The notes: a model not told the origin generated them from the letters alone. A DNA stretch of 6,359 nt from Collinsella sp. (GCA_019419405.1 DYAA01000116.1:1-6359); one strand, 5' to 3'; shown: positions 1 to 4,758, counted from the stretch's first letter. A program made the numbers and translations.

Positions 1-795
1 CGCGTGCTCACCGAGTCGAGCCGCGATTTGGCCTACGGTGCCATCCGCGAGGCGTATGAAAAGGGTCAGCAGGCTTACGTGATCTGCCCGCTTGTGGAGC
101 CGAGTGACTCGGCCGATGAGCTGGAAGACGTACCCGGTATCGCCCGCGACGACGAGGGCCGCGTGACCGTGCCTGTACCGCTGCACGATACGGCAACCGA
201 GCTCGAACGACTGCGTCTGGCCCTGCCGGGACTTACCATTGAGCGCCTTCATGGCCGCATGCCGGCGGGGGAGAAGGACCGCGTGATCGATGCCTTCAAG
301 CGCGGTGAGATCGACGTGCTCGTCTCGACCACGGTGGTCGAGGTAGGCGTCGACGTGCCCAACGCCACCGTCATGGTCATCGAGAACGGTGAGCGCTTTG
401 GCTTGGCGGCCCTGCACCAGCTGCGCGGCCGCGTGGGCCGCGGCAGCGTGTCGGGCACTTGCCTGGTCATGACGCACTCCAAGGGCAACGGTGGCGCGTC
501 GGCGGCACAAGACCGTCTCCAGTCGCTCGAAAAGACCTCTGACGGCTTTGCGCTCGCCCAGATGGACCTGCGCCTGCGCCACGAGGGCGAGATTCTGGGC
601 TACCGCCAGCACGGCGGCGTGACCCTGCGCTTTGTGGACCTGGACGCCGACGAGGATCTTATCGAATGGGCCCATTTGGACGCGGTCGAGCTCTTGCGGT
701 ATGCTTGCAACCTTGACTCCGTGGCGACGCGCCCCTTGCGCGACGCGGTCGCCATGCGTTATCGACATATCTTTAAGGAGGTCAGCGGAGGATGA
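1..795 (+). CDS. recG: ATP-dependent DNA helicase RecG, C-terminal part (5' end outside window)
   Basis: RecG is a superfamily 2 helicase that remodels stalled replication forks and Holliday junctions. Only the last 264 codons are here, open at the left edge and ending in TGA at 793-795. The fragment covers the second helicase domain. CPLVEPS near base 88 is the usual RecG strand. LHGRMP follows near base 247. STTVVEVGVDVPNA (325-366) is helicase motif V, and LHQLRGRVGRG (about 412-444) is motif VI with its arginines. DGFALAQMDLRLRHEGEILGYRQHGG (about 541-618) is the TRG segment that couples ATP hydrolysis to translocation; it reads RHEGE where many RecG proteins have RGPGE. About 20 extra residues sit between CPLVEPS and the next helix, as I recall for actinobacterial RecG. 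The stop overlaps the rsmD start (ATGA), so the two are probably cotranscribed and coupled. The family call is near certain from these motifs. Confidence 0.96.
   Translation, partial: RVLTESSRDLAYGAIREAYEKGQQAYVICPLVEPSDSADELEDVPGIARDDEGRVTVPVPLHDTATELERLRLALPGLTIERLHGRMPAGEKDRVIDAFKRGEIDVLVSTTVVEVGVDVPNATVMVIENGERFGLAALHQLRGRVGRGSVSGTCLVMTHSKGNGGASAAQDRLQSLEKTSDGFALAQMDLRLRHEGEILGYRQHGGVTLRFVDLDADEDLIEWAHLDAVELLRYACNLDSVATRPLRDAVAMRYRHIFKEVSGG
775..782 (+). promoter_or_regulatory. Ribosome binding site of rsmD
   Basis: AAGGAGGT, a full match to the anti-Shine-Dalgarno sequence, lies inside the last recG codons and ends 9 bases before the rsmD ATG at 792. A second GGAGG at 787-791 abuts the ATG and is too close to be the main site. 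The site fixes the rsmD start at the ATGA overlap. Confidence 0.8.
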
Positions 796-1436
796 GAATC
801 ATCGGCGGTGAATGGCGCGGCCGCAAGATCGAAGAGCCGCGTGGGCGCGATGTCACCCGTCCCACGACCGATCGCGTGCGCGAGGCATGCGCGTCCATGG
901 TCATGTCGGCGTTCGACTTCGATCTGGACGAGGTCCGCGTGCTGGACGCCTTTGGCGGCTCCGGCGCCCTGGGAATCGAGATGCTCTCGCGTGGCGCCCG
1001 CTCGCTCACCACGTTCGAGATCGATCGCAATGCCGCCCGTCTGATCACCAAGAATATCGAGTCGCTGTGCCGCGACCGCTCGCGTTGGCGTGTCGTTACC
1101 GGCGATGTGTTGGCGAGCGCCTCGCGCGGCCGTGTGCCGGGTGGTCCCTTTGACCTGATCTTGCTCGACCCGCCCTATGCCTTTGGCGCCGAGCCGGTCG
1201 AGGAGCTGCTGCAAAATCTTTCCCAGCAGGGACTGCTGGCGCCCGGGGCCTTTGCCCTTTTTGAACATGCCGCAGCCGATGCAGGTGCTCATCCGGCTTG
1301 TTTCAAGACCGTGCGAGAGAAGCGCTACGGCATTACCTCGGTTGACTTGCTGCGCTGGGTGGCCGAGGACGAGAACGACCATGCTGACGAGAACGAAAAT
1401 GACGAGGATGTGCCTTCGGAGGACACCCATGAATGA
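792..1436 (+). CDS. rsmD: 16S rRNA (guanine(966)-N2)-methyltransferase RsmD
   Basis: RsmD uses S-adenosylmethionine to methylate N2 of G966 in 16S rRNA of the small ribosomal subunit. The 214-residue product opens with MRIIGGEWRGRKI, the family's N-terminal signature. It then has RPTTDRVREA (residues 23-32), the SAM-binding loop LDAFGGSGALGIE (51-63) and the catalytic DPPY tetrad (126-129) of amino-methyltransferases. The family core is about 180-190 residues. Here residues 191-214 form an extra tail in which 13 of 24 residues are Asp or Glu, encoded partly by a short repeated DNA unit and overlapping the coaD start. The ATG at 792 shares ATGA with the recG stop and has a strong ribosome site at 775-782. 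The rsmD-coaD pairing is widespread in bacteria and supports the call. Confidence 0.96.
   Translation: MRIIGGEWRGRKIEEPRGRDVTRPTTDRVREACASMVMSAFDFDLDEVRVLDAFGGSGALGIEMLSRGARSLTTFEIDRNAARLITKNIESLCRDRSRWRVVTGDVLASASRGRVPGGPFDLILLDPPYAFGAEPVEELLQNLSQQGLLAPGAFALFEHAAADAGAHPACFKTVREKRYGITSVDLLRWVAEDENDHADENENDEDVPSEDTHE
1368..1396 (+). repeat. Short direct repeat GACGAGAACGA in the rsmD 3' end
   Basis: GACGAGAACGA occurs at 1368-1378 and again at 1386-1396, 18 bases (six codons) apart and in frame. A degenerate third copy, GACGAGGA, starts at 1401. The repeats encode the acidic D/E/N-rich tail of RsmD, which may therefore have grown by short in-frame duplication. That origin is an inference. Confidence 0.7.
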
Positions 1437-1926
1437 CACCATCAACCGCGTGATCGTCCCGGGCACCTTCGATCCCATCACCTTTGGCCATATCGACGTG
1501 ATCCGCCGAGCTCGCCGTATCTTTCCCAGCGTGATCGTCGCCGTGGCCGAATCGCAGGGTAAAAACGGCGTGGGTACCACCTTTATGCTCGACGAGCGCG
1601 TGGCGCTGGCCCGCGAGGCCCTCGGTGATTTGGACGGCGTCGAGGTACTGCCCTTCACCGGCCTGCTGGTCGACTTTGCACGTGAACAGAGGGCGGGTGC
1701 CGTCGTTAAGGGTCTGCGCGCCATGACCGACTTTGAGTACGAGTTGCAGCAGGCCGACCTCAACTATCGCCTGGATAGCGAGCTGGAGTCCATCTTTGTC
1801 ATGAGTGCTCCGCAGTACGGCTATATCTCGAGTTCGGTGGTGCGCCAGATCGCGTCGCTTGGCAGCGACGTGTCGACGTTTGTGCCGCCCAACGTGGTCG
1901 AAGCACTCAAACATCGCTTTTCGTGA
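1429..1926 (+). CDS. coaD: Phosphopantetheine adenylyltransferase (PPAT)
   Basis: CoaD transfers AMP from ATP to 4'-phosphopantetheine, giving dephospho-CoA, the penultimate cytosolic step of coenzyme A synthesis. The product has 165 residues, normal for the family (about 160). It shows the nucleotidyltransferase motif PGTFDPITFGH (11-21, T/HxGH with His21), the substrate-binding VVKGLRAMTDFEYE (92-105) and ISSSVVR (133-139), equivalent to the ISSSxxR ATP-phosphate motif. The reading frame stays open upstream to about 1177, but that extension has the composition of an out-of-frame read of rsmD. The start at 1429 has GGAGG at 1418-1422 and begins directly before the conserved strand. It overlaps rsmD by eight bases (ATGAATGA), so translation is probably coupled. 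The AT-rich stretch after the stop marks the end of this three-gene block. Confidence 0.97.
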   Translation: MNDTINRVIVPGTFDPITFGHIDVIRRARRIFPSVIVAVAESQGKNGVGTTFMLDERVALAREALGDLDGVEVLPFTGLLVDFAREQRAGAVVKGLRAMTDFEYELQQADLNYRLDSELESIFVMSAPQYGYISSSVVRQIASLGSDVSTFVPPNVVEALKHRFS

Positions 1927-1948
1927 CGTTTTTTATTGCCTGGTGGCA

Positions 1949-1959
1949 TGTGGTAAACT
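1949..1959 (+). promoter_or_regulatory. Putative extended -10 promoter for the SepIVA-like gene
   Basis: TGTGGTAAACT contains TGG directly followed by TAAACT, which fits an extended -10 element (TGnTAnnnT). The expected -35 position about 17 bases upstream is AT-rich (TTTTAT at 1931-1936) and is not a good match. The predicted transcript start lies near 1966, about 29 bases before the ATG at 1995. It sits in the only gap of the first 3 kb, just after coaD. Read-through from coaD is also possible because no intrinsic terminator is visible there. Confidence 0.45.
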
Positions 1960-1982
1960 AACACGATGATATGTTACCTATG

Positions 1983-1990
1983 AAAGGAGA
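1983..1990 (+). promoter_or_regulatory. Ribosome binding site deciding the start at 1995
   Basis: AAAGGAGA sits 5 bases before ATG 1995. Two in-frame ATG codons upstream (1971 and 1980) have no purine-rich site in front of them, and this site would fall inside their coding sequence. The start at 1995 is therefore preferred. Confidence 0.75.
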
Positions 1991-1994
1991 CCGG

Positions 1995-2492
1995 ATGCCG
2001 GGCGAGAATTTTCCTGGCGACAGGATCGTGAGTCTTGTCGACGAGCTCGAGGGGCTCATCGAAGAGGCTAAGACGCCGTTCGGCAAGAACGCCCAGATGA
2101 AGGTTATCGACGCCGACGTCTTCTTTAACATCCTCGATGAGATCCGCATGAGCTATCCCGAGGAGTGGCAGAAGTCCCGACGTATCCTCAAAGAGCGCGA
2201 GGAGCTTATGGCCTCCGCCGCCGCCCAGGCCGATTCCATCATTGCCGATGCTCAGCAGCAGGCGCTCACCATTGCCGGTGAGCAGGAGATCGTCCGCTTA
2301 GCCCAGCAGCAGGCCGACGACATCCGCGACCGTGCCCAGCAGTACGAGCGCGAGACGCGTTATGCCGCCGAGGATTACGCCGAGCAGGTCTTTACGCACC
2401 TCGAGGAGAACCTTAAGAGTCTGACCGGCACCGTCACTCGTTGCCGTCAGCAGCTCAACGAGGGCGCCGCCCAGCAGAACGGTCAGTGGTAA
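1995..2492 (+). CDS. Coiled-coil DivIVA-like protein, probable SepIVA-type septal factor
   Basis: The 165-residue product has no signal peptide or membrane segment. Residues 11-55 (IVSLVDELEGLIEEAK ... VFFNILDEIRMSYPEEW) form a short predicted helical head. Residues 58 to about 140 form a long Ala/Gln/Glu-rich coiled coil with repeated units such as ADAQQQA and RLAQQQAD. A terminal helix reads VFTHLEENLKSL and is followed by an RQQL stretch. This layout, and the place directly before a DUF177 gene in a cluster with rnc and smc, recall mycobacterial Rv2927c/SepIVA, a DivIVA-domain protein needed for septation. From memory, SepIVA shares the DELxxxxEEA head, the I-DEI/DDI helix followed by P-E, and the terminal helix ending in a QL stretch. 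It is longer there (about 245 residues), with more coiled coil. Automated pipelines may call such proteins ATP synthase subunit b because of the coiled coil. The coding assignment is firm; the functional name is an inference by resemblance. Confidence 0.85.
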   Translation: MPGENFPGDRIVSLVDELEGLIEEAKTPFGKNAQMKVIDADVFFNILDEIRMSYPEEWQKSRRILKEREELMASAAAQADSIIADAQQQALTIAGEQEIVRLAQQQADDIRDRAQQYERETRYAAEDYAEQVFTHLEENLKSLTGTVTRCRQQLNEGAAQQNGQW

Positions 2493-3046
2493 TGGCTGAG
2501 TTCCCGAGCGTAACCGTCGATCTTTCCGAGCAGCTCGAGTTTCCCGGAGACTCTTATCCGCTGACCGGCAAGGTCGATGTCGCCACCTACACGGTGGGCG
2601 AGAAGGAGTACCAGCTGCAGGACGGCATTTCCTACGACGTGGTCTTTACCAACGCCGGTACCGGTGTTCTGCTTTCGGGCATGGTCCGCGCTCACGCCAC
2701 CGGCGAGTGCGATCGCTGCCTGGAGCCCGCATCGTTTGATATCGCAGGCGAGATCGAGGAGTTCTACCTCTTTAACGAGCCCGAGGACCCCGAGGCCTAC
2801 GAAGACGGCTACGAGTTGCTGGGCGAGGATCGCATTGTCGATCTGGGCGAGCCCATCAACGACGCGGTCGTCATGGACACGCCGTTCGTTGTCCTGTGCA
2901 AGCCCGATTGCCGCGGCCTTTGCCCCACCTGTGGCATCAATCTCAACGTCGAGCAATGCGATTGCGCCGCCAAGGCGGAGGCCGAATGGGCCGCTGCCAC
3001 GGAAAATCCATTTGCAGCATTAAAGAATCTCAAGCTTGACGAGTAA
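2492..3046 (+). CDS. yceD: DUF177 / YceD family protein, 23S rRNA accumulation factor
   Basis: YceD-family proteins are almost always encoded next to rpmF and are reported to be needed for normal 23S rRNA accumulation in E. coli and plants; the exact mechanism is not settled. The product has 184 residues. GECDRCLEP (C73, C76) is the first cysteine pair. The C-terminal region carries CKPDCRGLCPTCGINLN (C136, C140, C144, C147) and then CDC (C156, C158), the typical GLCPxCGxNLN signature and a likely metal site. An acidic run lies at about residues 96-120. The start codon overlaps the preceding stop as TAATG and has no clear ribosome site, so re-initiation after the upstream gene is likely. A longer open frame back to 2441 lies wholly inside the upstream gene and is not credible. 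The rpmF neighbour supports the assignment. Confidence 0.94.
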   Translation: MAEFPSVTVDLSEQLEFPGDSYPLTGKVDVATYTVGEKEYQLQDGISYDVVFTNAGTGVLLSGMVRAHATGECDRCLEPASFDIAGEIEEFYLFNEPEDPEAYEDGYELLGEDRIVDLGEPINDAVVMDTPFVVLCKPDCRGLCPTCGINLNVEQCDCAAKAEAEWAAATENPFAALKNLKLDE

Positions 3047-3049
3047 AAC

Positions 3050-3060
3050 TGTGGTAGTAT
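3050..3060 (+). promoter_or_regulatory. Putative extended -10 promoter for rpmF
   Basis: TGTGGTAGTAT contains TGG directly followed by TAGTAT, an extended -10 pattern, just after the DUF177 stop codon. TTGACG at 3036-3041 looks like a -35 element but leaves only 13 bases of spacer, too short for standard geometry. The extended -10 may therefore act alone. The predicted start near 3067 gives a leader of about 44 bases before rpmF. Confidence 0.45.
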
Positions 3061-3110
3061 CGCTACTTGCGCGTAATCGCCACACTGGATAGTTCATAAG
3101 GAAGGTCACT

Positions 3111-3290
3111 ATGCCCGTACCTAAACAAAAGCAGGGTCGTATCCGCACCCATACCCGTCGTTCCGCCAACATGAAGATCTCGGCTGCGGCTCAGTCCACG
3201 TGCCCCCGTTGCGGCGCTGTTAAGCTCCCGCACCACGTGTGCCCCAGCTGCGGTTTCTACAAGGACCGCGAGGTTATCGTTACCGAGTAA
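3111..3290 (+). CDS. rpmF: 50S ribosomal protein L32 (bL32), zinc-binding form
   Basis: bL32 is a small protein of the large ribosomal subunit. The product is 59 residues, a normal length. It opens MPVPKQKQGRIRTHTRRSAN, the basic N-terminal tail that threads into 23S rRNA. It then has CPRCG (C31, C34) and HHVCPSCGFYKDREV (C44, C47). The four cysteines make this the zinc-ribbon (C+) form rather than the cysteine-free zinc-starvation paralogue. AAGGAAGG at 3098-3105 is the ribosome site, 5 bases before the ATG. It follows the DUF177 gene by 64 bases, the very common yceD-rpmF pairing. An intrinsic terminator 41 bases after the stop closes the transcript. Confidence 0.97.
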   Translation: MPVPKQKQGRIRTHTRRSANMKISAAAQSTCPRCGAVKLPHHVCPSCGFYKDREVIVTE

Positions 3291-3313
3291 CTGTATACTC
3301 TGGATACGATGCC

Positions 3314-3327
3314 GTTCCAACTGGAAC
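3314..3327 (+). promoter_or_regulatory. Small perfect stem-loop upstream of the rpmF terminator
   Basis: GTTCC (3314-3318) pairs with GGAAC (3323-3327) around AACT, a 5-bp stem with a 4-base loop, ending 3 bases before the terminator stem. It could protect the rpmF mRNA 3' end or stack on the terminator. It has no U-tract of its own. Confidence 0.45.
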
Positions 3328-3330
3328 CAC

Positions 3331-3360
3331 AATGGCCGGCTCAATGAGTCGGCCATTTTT
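3331..3360 (+). terminator. Rho-independent terminator between rpmF and plsX
   Basis: AATGGCCG (3331-3338) pairs with CGGCCATT (3350-3357). The stem continues through a G-U pair (3339/3349) and CTC/GAG (3340-3342/3346-3348) to a 3-base AAT loop: 12 pairs in all. The arm runs straight into TTTTT (3356-3360). The opposite strand has no matching T-run after the stem, so it acts on + strand transcripts. It lies 41 bases after the rpmF stop and 18 bases before the plsX ATG. Confidence 0.9.
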
Positions 3361-3364
3361 GTAT

Positions 3365-3370
3365 AAGGAG
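3365..3370 (+). promoter_or_regulatory. Ribosome binding site deciding the plsX start
   Basis: AAGGAG lies 8 bases before ATG 3379. The nearer ATG at 3374 is too close (3 bases) and reads ATG AAA TGA, so it cannot start plsX. The site therefore supports 3379. Confidence 0.75.
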
Positions 3371-3378
3371 CATATGAA

Positions 3379-4398
3379 ATGAGTAACGTTCGCGTTTGTG
3401 TAGACGTTGTGGGCGGAGACGAGAAGCCCCAGGTTGTTCTCGATGGTATCGAGGCTGCGCTTGTGGCAGATTCCGAGATCGAGATTTTGGCCGTCGGTCC
3501 CGCCGAAATCGTCAACCCCTTTGCCGCAGCGCATGCCCGCGTGGAGGCCTTGGAAGCCCCCGACGTCATCAGCATGGAGGACGATCCCATCCGCGCTGTG
3601 ATGACCAAGCGCAAGTCCTCGATCGTGCTTGCATGTCGTGCCATTAAGAAGGGCAATGCGGACGCGTTTTTCTCGGCCGGCTCGACCGGTGCCATGACCG
3701 CTGCCGCCACGGCCTACGTCACGCCGTTTAGGTATTTGGCAGAGGGCAAGAAGCAGCCGGTCCGTCCGTGCTTGACCAACGCACTGCCTAATCGCGCCGG
3801 CGGCCTGACGGTGCTGTGCGATATGGGCGCCAATCCCGATGTCACGGTGGACGACATGGTGCGCTTCGCCCAGATGGGTGCTGCCTATGCCCGCGTGGTT
3901 TTGGGTATCGAGCATCCTCGCGTGGGCCTGCTTGCCAACGGCACCGAGGACGAGAAGGGCTCCAACTTCACCAAGTCGTGCTTCCCGGCCATGAAGGCCG
4001 CTGTTCCCGGCTTTGTGGGCAACTGCGAGGGCACCGATCTTACGTCGGGTAATTTTGACGTCGTGGTCGCCGATGGCATGTCGGGCAACATCGCGCTCAA
4101 GGCCACCGAGGGCGCTGCCAAGTTTTTGCTTCAGGAGCTCAAGGGTGCCTTTATGTCCTCGCTCGGCACCAAGATCGCCGCGCTGCTCATTAAAAAGCAG
4201 ATGCGCCAGATTAAGGCTAAGCTTTCGGGCGATGCCAAGGGCGGTGCGATCCTGCTGGGCCTGCGCGGCGTCGTGTTGATCGGCCACGGTGCTACGTCAG
4301 TCGAGGCCGTCAAGAACGGTACGCTTGCCGCGGCTCAGGCCGTGCGCGTCGGGCTTGTCCAGGACGTTGCCAATTCCATGGACGGTATCGTTTTGTAA
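3379..4398 (+). CDS. plsX: Phosphate acyltransferase PlsX (acyl-ACP:phosphate acyltransferase)
   Basis: PlsX converts acyl-ACP and phosphate to acyl-phosphate, the acyl donor for PlsY in phosphatidic acid synthesis; it is a peripheral membrane enzyme. The product has 339 residues, typical for the family. It contains VDVVGGDEKP (8-17), the place of the usual DAMGGD motif. Next come FFSAGSTGAMTAA (97-109), CDMGANPDVT (147-156), VRFAQMGAAYA (161-171), GLLANGTEDEKG (183-194), DVVVADGMSGNIALKATEG (227-245) and ILLGLRGVVLIGHGA (291-305). These are the family's landmarks in order. Small departures are VV for AM in the first motif and S for N in SAGNTGA. No full fab gene block follows; acpP, whose product carries the acyl substrate, comes next after 114 bases. 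A terminator directly upstream means plsX depends on read-through or on a promoter I cannot place. Confidence 0.96.
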   Translation: MSNVRVCVDVVGGDEKPQVVLDGIEAALVADSEIEILAVGPAEIVNPFAAAHARVEALEAPDVISMEDDPIRAVMTKRKSSIVLACRAIKKGNADAFFSAGSTGAMTAAATAYVTPFRYLAEGKKQPVRPCLTNALPNRAGGLTVLCDMGANPDVTVDDMVRFAQMGAAYARVVLGIEHPRVGLLANGTEDEKGSNFTKSCFPAMKAAVPGFVGNCEGTDLTSGNFDVVVADGMSGNIALKATEGAAKFLLQELKGAFMSSLGTKIAALLIKKQMRQIKAKLSGDAKGGAILLGLRGVVLIGHGATSVEAVKNGTLAAAQAVRVGLVQDVANSMDGIVL

Positions 4399-4417
4399 GA
4401 GCCCCGTTACATGGCTC
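4399..4417 (+). other. Weak inverted repeat just after plsX
   Basis: GAGCC (4399-4403) can pair with GGCTC (4413-4417) across a 9-base loop. No T-run follows, so it is not an intrinsic terminator. It may only be a minor mRNA 3' structure. Confidence 0.3.
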
Positions 4418-4430
4418 AACCTGTACCGTG

Positions 4431-4441
4431 TGGGGTAGAAT
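4431..4441 (+). promoter_or_regulatory. Putative promoter -10 region for acpP
   Basis: TGGGGTAGAAT ends in TAGAAT (4436-4441), a good -10 hexamer differing from TATAAT at one position. No convincing -35 is seen at 16-18 bases upstream. TTACAT at 4407-4412 is 23 bases away, too far. The predicted start near 4448 gives a leader of about 65 bases and would lie inside the palindrome at 4441-4468. Confidence 0.5.
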
Positions 4442-4468
4442 CGGAGCCGTATTGCAACGCGGCTTCGA
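4441..4468. promoter_or_regulatory. 28-bp interrupted palindrome in the acpP leader, possible operator or RNA hairpin
   Basis: The left arm TCGGAGCCG (4441-4449) and right arm CGGCTTCGA (4460-4468) are inverted copies with one mismatch. They flank the self-complementary core TTGCAA (4452-4457). Overall 11 of 14 base pairs about the centre at 4454.5 are symmetric. It starts at the last base of the TAGAAT hexamer, where a repressor would block the transcript start. As RNA in plsX read-through it would form a 10-bp stem with two G-U pairs and an 8-base loop. It does not resemble the FapR site I know from Firmicutes. The symmetry is seen; the role is an inference. Confidence 0.55.
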
Positions 4469-4473
4469 TTGCC

Positions 4474-4488
4474 GTGTTGTGTTGTGTT
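4474..4488 (+). repeat. Three tandem GTGTT units upstream of acpP
   Basis: GTGTT is repeated exactly three times at 4474-4478, 4479-4483 and 4484-4488, ending 24 bases before the acpP ATG. The run is G/T-only and likely unpaired in the mRNA, placed between the palindrome and the ribosome site. Confidence 0.75.
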
Positions 4489-4512
4489 CCATGACATACG
4501 AGAGGAAGCGCT

Positions 4513-4755
4513 ATGGACCGCTCCGAAATCTTCGATAAGATCGCCGAAGTCGCCGCTGACGTGCTGGGCGTCGATGTCGCCGACATTAGCGACGAGACCA
4601 CTTTTGACGATCTCGATGCCGATTCGCTCGAGCGTCTGCAGCTGGTGACGGCCATTGAGGACGAGTTCGACCTCGAGATCGATGACGAGACCCTGCTGTC
4701 GCTCAACTCTGTCGCCGACGCCGTCGACGCGATCGAAAACGCCAAGGAGGCCTAA
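4513..4755 (+). CDS. acpP: Acyl carrier protein
   Basis: ACP carries growing acyl chains as thioesters on a 4'-phosphopantetheine arm and feeds fatty acid and phospholipid synthesis, including the PlsX reaction. The product has 80 residues, strongly acidic, with the expected four-helix pattern. The attachment site is Ser38 in FDDLDADSLERLQL (31-44), matching the DSL motif; the residues just before it are LDA where LGA is common. EDEFDLEIDDE (49-59) is the usual acidic recognition helix region. AGAGGA at 4501-4506 is a moderate ribosome site 6 bases before the ATG. The last codons contain the ribosome site of rnc, which begins 3 bases after the stop. The order plsX, acpP, rnc, smc is typical and supports the primary housekeeping ACP rather than a polyketide carrier. 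Confidence 0.96.
   Translation: MDRSEIFDKIAEVAADVLGVDVADISDETTFDDLDADSLERLQLVTAIEDEFDLEIDDETLLSLNSVADAVDAIENAKEA
4744..4750 (+). promoter_or_regulatory. Ribosome binding site of rnc, inside acpP
   Basis: AAGGAGG, a full-strength Shine-Dalgarno match, is formed by the last Lys-Glu-Ala codons of acpP. It lies 8 bases before the TTG at 4759 and is the main reason to accept that non-ATG start. Confidence 0.8.
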
Positions 4756-4758
4756 GTC

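Noticed and set aside
1177..1428. N-terminal extension of coaD by 84 codons
   Set aside because: It is rsmD read in another frame, rich in Arg, Ser and Cys. The CoaD fold starts at the strand just after residue 1429-1431, and GGAGG at 1418-1422 serves that start.
759..1763. Long - strand open frame (334 codons) opposite rsmD and coaD
   Set aside because: The same codon-bias shadow. The product is Arg/Ala/Gly-rich low-complexity sequence without recognisable motifs, while the + strand encodes well-conserved enzymes.
1927..1936. T-run after coaD as an intrinsic terminator
   Set aside because: The T-run (CGTTTTTTATT) is not preceded by a GC-rich inverted repeat; only 3-4 bp pairings are possible.
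1952..1978. GGTAA ... TTACC inverted repeat before the SepIVA-like gene
   Set aside because: Only 5 pairs with a 17-base loop, and one arm is the -10-like element itself. Too weak to call.
3036..3060. Standard -35/-10 promoter TTGACG with TAGTAT before rpmF
   Set aside because: The spacer is 13 bases, outside the usual 16-18. I kept only the extended -10 reading.
3294..3299. TATACT after rpmF as the plsX promoter
   Set aside because: It has no -35, and any transcript from it would run into the terminator at 3331-3360 before reaching plsX.
3280..4287. Long - strand open frame (335 codons) opposite plsX
   Set aside because: It covers the PlsX gene almost exactly and even includes the terminator region. 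No ribosome site or family motif was seen.
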